From: Erpobdella octoculata
Lineage: Eukaryota > Annelida > Clitellata > Hirudinida > Erpobdellidae
Assembly: GCA_963978895.1 (NCBI GenBank)
Contig: OZ022238.1
Location: 14,612,462-14,676,461 of the forward strand
Length of the DNA: 64,000 nt
Direction: 5' to 3'
Made by a program: the position numbers and the translations under genes. The notes below the pieces were generated by a model. The model was not told where the DNA came from. It saw nothing but the letters and a program-made list of their open reading frames with translations, and did not search any database. Shown piece after piece: positions 59,847-64,000 of this stretch (positions within the stretch are counted from its first letter, which is position 1; each line of letters starts with the position of its first letter).

Positions 59847-60480
59847 GTTAATTATAGAATCAAATCAATTAAAAGGAGAAAATAGGCGTGACATAATCGA
59901 AGCATACCAAATAATAACATGAAAGAAGGATTTAACACAAGCAATGTTTTTCGAACAACCACCGATTCAAAGCACTAGAGGACAAAGATTTAAGCTCTTT
60001 AAATAACAAAACAAATCTATAAAAAAAGGCTTCTTTAATTCTAGCGTGATAAATATCTGGAATAATTTGGACGTGGATTGGCAGGCCTAATACTCACCAG
60101 CGCAGACTTCCACGTTTTCCCACGTTTAAATTTGACATGCCATGTTTTGGTGCAAGGTTAGCTGAGATGTTAGAGTGTTAGCCATGAATGTAAAAGCTTC
60201 ACGGTTTGACCCACATTTGCTACCTAGTAACCCAAGTTATCGGAAAACGTAGCGGTTAAAATCGTTTCTCTCCGTGTATGTAAAAGAACAGCGCCGCTGA
60301 GCTCTGGAAGAAGCACTCCATAAATTACCACATTCCATTTTTTTACATCGCTTATATTAACTTGCTTTGGCGGTGCACCGTAAGAGTTGTATGGTTTGCA
60401 GAATTCTTTAAGAGTAAATGCTTGGCAAGGTTAAGCAGAACAAAAAAACGGAGTTGTAACCAAGTTCTGTTACTTGGGTG
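59847..60480. other. gene-free stretch
   Basis: Continuation of the split repeat, then unrecognised sequence. Confidence 0.4.
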
Positions 60481-60484
60481 ACCT

Positions 60485-60760
60485 ACATTAGACACTGACC
60501 ATCAAACAAAAAACGATTCACTGCTATTATTATTGGCGTAAAGGCTGTATAGTGTTGCACCAGGGTTGTATAGGGACGTAAAAACATATTTTTCGAAAGA
60601 AAATATATATTGACTTTATGTCTGATTACAGGAAGTAGCAGAAAGTCTCAGTTTCTGATAGAATATAAAAAGTCCGGGGCGATAATCCATGCGAGACCAC
60701 ACGCACGCCAACAACAGCAGCAGTGAATCGTTTTGAGTTTGATGGTCAGTGTCTAATGTT
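60485..60760. repeat. foldback element with about 55-bp arms
   Basis: Left arm 60485-60540 (CATTAGACACTGACCATCAA ... ATTGGCGT) and right arm 60706-60760 (ACGCCAACAACAG ... GATGGTCAGTGTCTAATG) are inverted repeats around 165 bp. No ORF and no clear target duplication. Confidence 0.85.
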
Positions 60761-62400
60761 GATTGGCCGCTTTAGCACTCCTTCTTTTATGAATACCATC
60801 CTGTTATTCGCAGTAATTAATGTTATTACCATTTAATTATATATTTTATATTCGCACGGTCAATGTGAAATCGAATGTGCAAATAAACGTGGAGCCCCTG
60901 GCTGGTGTTTAGTCGTCTCTAATTTTGAAGTAGTTGTACTAGGTATAGGGGCGTCATTTCAGCAAAACTTGGGGGGGGGGGGGGGGGCAAACTGTTTTTT
61001 TTTTAAACCCAGAGAATCCAAAATTTTATGTTCGTAATGCTGTACTTTATTCCCCAAAAAAGAAAACAGTTAATAACCGGAGGGGGGGTAGTCGTAAAAA
61101 ATATAAAAAAATCAGAACCGTTTACAATTTTTCCCTTAAAAAACTGATGACCGAAGAAAAAGATAAGTTGTAGCCAGTGGCGGATTTATGGGGAACCAAC
61201 GTCGTGTGCCCTCATTTTGTCTTCCTAAAAAACGTTTTTGTATTAACTTATTATTGCTTTTCGAACTGTTAGATGCATATCTATGTAAATAAAAATGTAA
61301 TTATTTGATATATGCCAATGATCTCCGAAAGTTTTATACAATTGCTCTGAAATTTGGAAACCACATAGTTCTTATTGAGGAAGAGGTTTCTATCTATTAT
61401 CGGCCAATTATTTCACATTTTATGAGTAAAATTTTTTTTCTAGGCTTGATTGCATAACCATCATGACCATTGAGTGCATTTAATCAAACTAAGCCACGGC
61501 AACGCGTAACCGGGTACAGTTTGTTTGTAATATCTGTATAAACAAACAAGGCAGTACAGCTAACCAAGAAAATTTCTTGATTCAGAGAGAATTGACAAAA
61601 CTCAGAAAATTAATTTTACGCGGTTCAAAAATTATCAATGAATGCAGTTACTGATGAAAAATTAGCAAATCCACAACGGAGACAGCATCTAGAAGCTTTA
61701 TAAAAAACGATTTTTAAAGGTTCACATTGATTGATTAAACAGAAAAGTTTAAAACACAACATCCTAAGAATACTATAAAAGGCTAATCTTTGTTTATTTT
61801 TGGATTTTTGAACAAAATAGTAAATCATATGACAAACAAGTTAACACCAATTAGTGTTTTATTTTTCCTGTGAATAATTTTATTTCTCAAACATTTCAAA
61901 ACCTCACAGGAATGCATGAGAATATATTTAAATCTTACTTTGAAGCTGATATATTATCACCTATTGTTTTTGTGTCGGTGTCTCAGTGAATCAGCAACAT
62001 TCACTTGTTGTAGTTCGGGGTTTAGAAGTCAATTGAAAATTATCAAAATTGAATTATAACAGTTACGTGTATTTTATTTCTTTTTCTAAATATTTTAAAT
62101 GTTTTTTTTTTATAGTTACTGGGTGGACATATTTAATTAAATTCCTGTTATTATTTGTGTAAGCAGCATTACCGGTGGTTGAGCTCATTTATTGAACTTG
62201 ACTGGCAAAGCCCTGCACGGGCCATTTTATGAGACACGGTCCGTTATATTTTTAATTTATTTTTTTTTATTTTGAACTTTATTAATACGTATTATTTCTC
62301 AGTTCCTTTTACGATATTCTAATATCTAGGGTAGGTATGTTCTACCTGGTTTTATTGTTTATTTCATTGTAGGGTTTCTTGTATCGACGTTTGGTTTAAA
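60761..62400. other. gene-free stretch with one hAT-like end
   Basis: Poly-G run at about 60970-60987. CAGTGGCGGATTTATGG at 61175 looks like a hAT 5' end without a partner. No gene seen. Confidence 0.45.
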
Positions 62401-62408
62401 TTTTAAAT

Positions 62409-62452
62409 GGGCTCTTAGGATGACAATTTTAGTCGAAACGGTCTGTTAGCCC
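62409..62452 (+). ncRNA. degenerate hammerhead-like motif
   Basis: GGGCT (62409) pairs with AGCCC (62452). GGATGA at 62418, a GAC/GTC stem II, GAAA at 62435 and CGGTC follow in hammerhead order. The conserved CTGATGA is altered to AGGATGA, so cleavage is unlikely. Confidence 0.35.
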
Positions 62453-62544
62453 TAGTCGAATCAAAGAATGTATGTAGTTTGAAAAATTTAGAATTTTTGT
62501 CGAAAAAAATAATCAACACAAACTATTCTATTGCCTGAAAGAAC

Positions 62545-62673
<129 letters not shown>

Positions 62674-62813
62674 ATATAAGTATATATATACTTCTGAGAC
62701 AACGGTGTTACTGGGAGCCATCAGGTGATGTCCAAAATGTTGCCCTTAGCAATGCCATAACTCGAAATTGCTTTGAGGAAATAATGTTTTTTTTTATTTC
62801 TTCCTTAATTTTA

Positions 62814-63022
62814 AAAACAGTTAACTGAAATATAAGCAATTATTCTAATTAAGCTATAAAATGACAAAACAATTTTCAATTTAAATGAATTTAGGCATAT
62901 TATATAATACTGTTTTGAAAACAGTTAACTGAAATATAAGCAATTATTCTAATTAAGCTATAAAATGACAAAACAATTTTCAATTTAAATAAATTTAGAC
63001 ATATTATATAATACTGTTTTGT
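62814..63022. repeat. 104-bp tandem duplication
   Basis: Two nearly identical copies of ACAGTTAACTGAAATATAAG ... AATACTGTTTTG. Confidence 0.95.
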
Positions 63023-63490
63023 TATTAACACGTTTTAATTCATTAATTTTGTGTTCTGCAGCTATATTTGTCGGCGAAAAACAGTTTCTGCTGTGAAAAT
63101 ACACCTCCCATCCCATGGGGCACTCGTTTAAAATAGAAGAAAATATAAAATTATGCATTTTTTCCAATTTTTAAATTGAGATATCTTATTTTGAACACCA
63201 AACCGATATAATATCAAAAAATTGAAAAAATCCAAAATATCAGACACTAATGTTTTAACTAAGTCACATGTTCGGCTTTCGATGCATATAAACCGATTCA
63301 CATCGCATAACAAAAGCATGCATTAAAATATGCAGAAGCACACATCTGCCTACCCACATGCACACATACATACACACATATACACGCACAAGAAGGGACA
63401 GCAATATCCCAACACGACCGCATGTTGCTGATGATTATAATGAGCACTCGCCGATTGATCAACTTTCCTCCATTATTGCCTTCTGTTTTA
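63023..63490. other. gene-free stretch
   Basis: No exon or element recognised. Confidence 0.45.
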
Positions 63491-63494
63491 TGGT

Positions 63495-63744
63495 GATAAT
63501 GATAAAGATGGTGATGATGATAAGGACGGTGTTGATGACGATAATAATGATAATGATGATGATGATGGTGGTGGTGGTAGTGGTGATGGTGATAGTGATA
63601 ACTTAAGGCAAATTGTGGAAAAAGATAGCAATACAAATGGTGGTGATATTAGAGGATGTTGATAATGACCATAGTGAAGTAAATAAAACTGTCTTTTGTG
63701 TCAGAAACGAGGTACACAGCAATGATGATGATGATGATGATGAG

Positions 63745-63788
<44 letters not shown>

Positions 63789-63792
63789 CGAC

Positions 63793-63836
<44 letters not shown>

Positions 63837-63852
63837 TGATGATGATGATGAT
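63495..63852. repeat. (GAT)n / (GATGAC)n array
   Basis: GATGAT with a regular GATGAC hexamer block at 63745-63832. Asp-rich and Met-rich frames are artefacts. Confidence 0.95.
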
Positions 63853-63899
63853 AATTACTAATACGATTATAAATGTTAGTATAATATTCACAACTTGAG

Positions 63900-64000
63900 T
63901 GGATCTCATAAGACCTACTTTGTGATGAAGGAGTGAGAGAAAGTGCGTGGATGAAGAAGTGAGAGAGTGAGTGCGTGGAGCGGCTAAGCGGGTATAAAAG
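63900..64000. repeat. short tandem unit at the window end
   Basis: GTGAGAGAAAGTGCGTGGAT and GTGAGAGAGTGAGTGCGTGG, two imperfect copies; cut by the window end. Confidence 0.5.

Overview
The window is AT-rich, intron-containing animal DNA. Splice sites fit GT-AG, and exon phases join without error across four multi-exon genes. The rest is unusually dense in microsatellites ((AT)n, (ATGT)n, (TTTA)n, (CATC)n, (GA)n) and in invertebrate-type mobile elements: Helitrons, hAT elements, a small LTR retroelement, TIR MITEs and a Penelope-like fragment carrying a hammerhead-ribozyme motif. I infer an invertebrate metazoan, possibly a lophotrochozoan. The phylum cannot be fixed from the sequence.

Layout. 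1-7.6 kb: repeats, a decayed Helitron and several hAT transposase relics. 7.8-13.7 kb (+): a five-exon gene for a divergent seven-helix receptor with a signal peptide and a very long third intracellular loop. 14.0-23.6 kb (-): a six-exon gene for a GPC1-type glycerophosphocholine acyltransferase (439 codons), convergent with the receptor gene; its introns hold a nested Helitron, a TIR MITE, an LTR retroelement and a second copy of part of its own exon 1. 24.2-30.0 kb (+): a twelve-exon ITFG2 gene (KICSTOR subunit), head-to-head with the acyltransferase gene across about 570 bp, with a long repetitive C-terminal extension. 30.4-36.8 kb (-): a seven-exon arylsulfatase B-like gene, convergent with ITFG2, with a TIR MITE in intron 1. 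37-64 kb: no intact host gene seen. It holds a possible GalNAc-transferase-like relic, hAT elements (one with perfect 8-bp target duplications), a second nested Helitron copy, a Penelope-like relic, two hammerhead-like motifs and very long simple repeats.

How the genes may relate. ITFG2 belongs to KICSTOR, which acts on mTORC1 at the lysosome. Arylsulfatase B is a lysosomal enzyme, and GPC1-type enzymes re-acylate glycerophosphocholine for phosphatidylcholine salvage. The shared promoter region of the acyltransferase and ITFG2 genes could allow co-expression; any functional link beyond position is inference.

Exon coordinates were derived by reading splice sites, phase and family similarity by eye. 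No alignment or RNA evidence was available.
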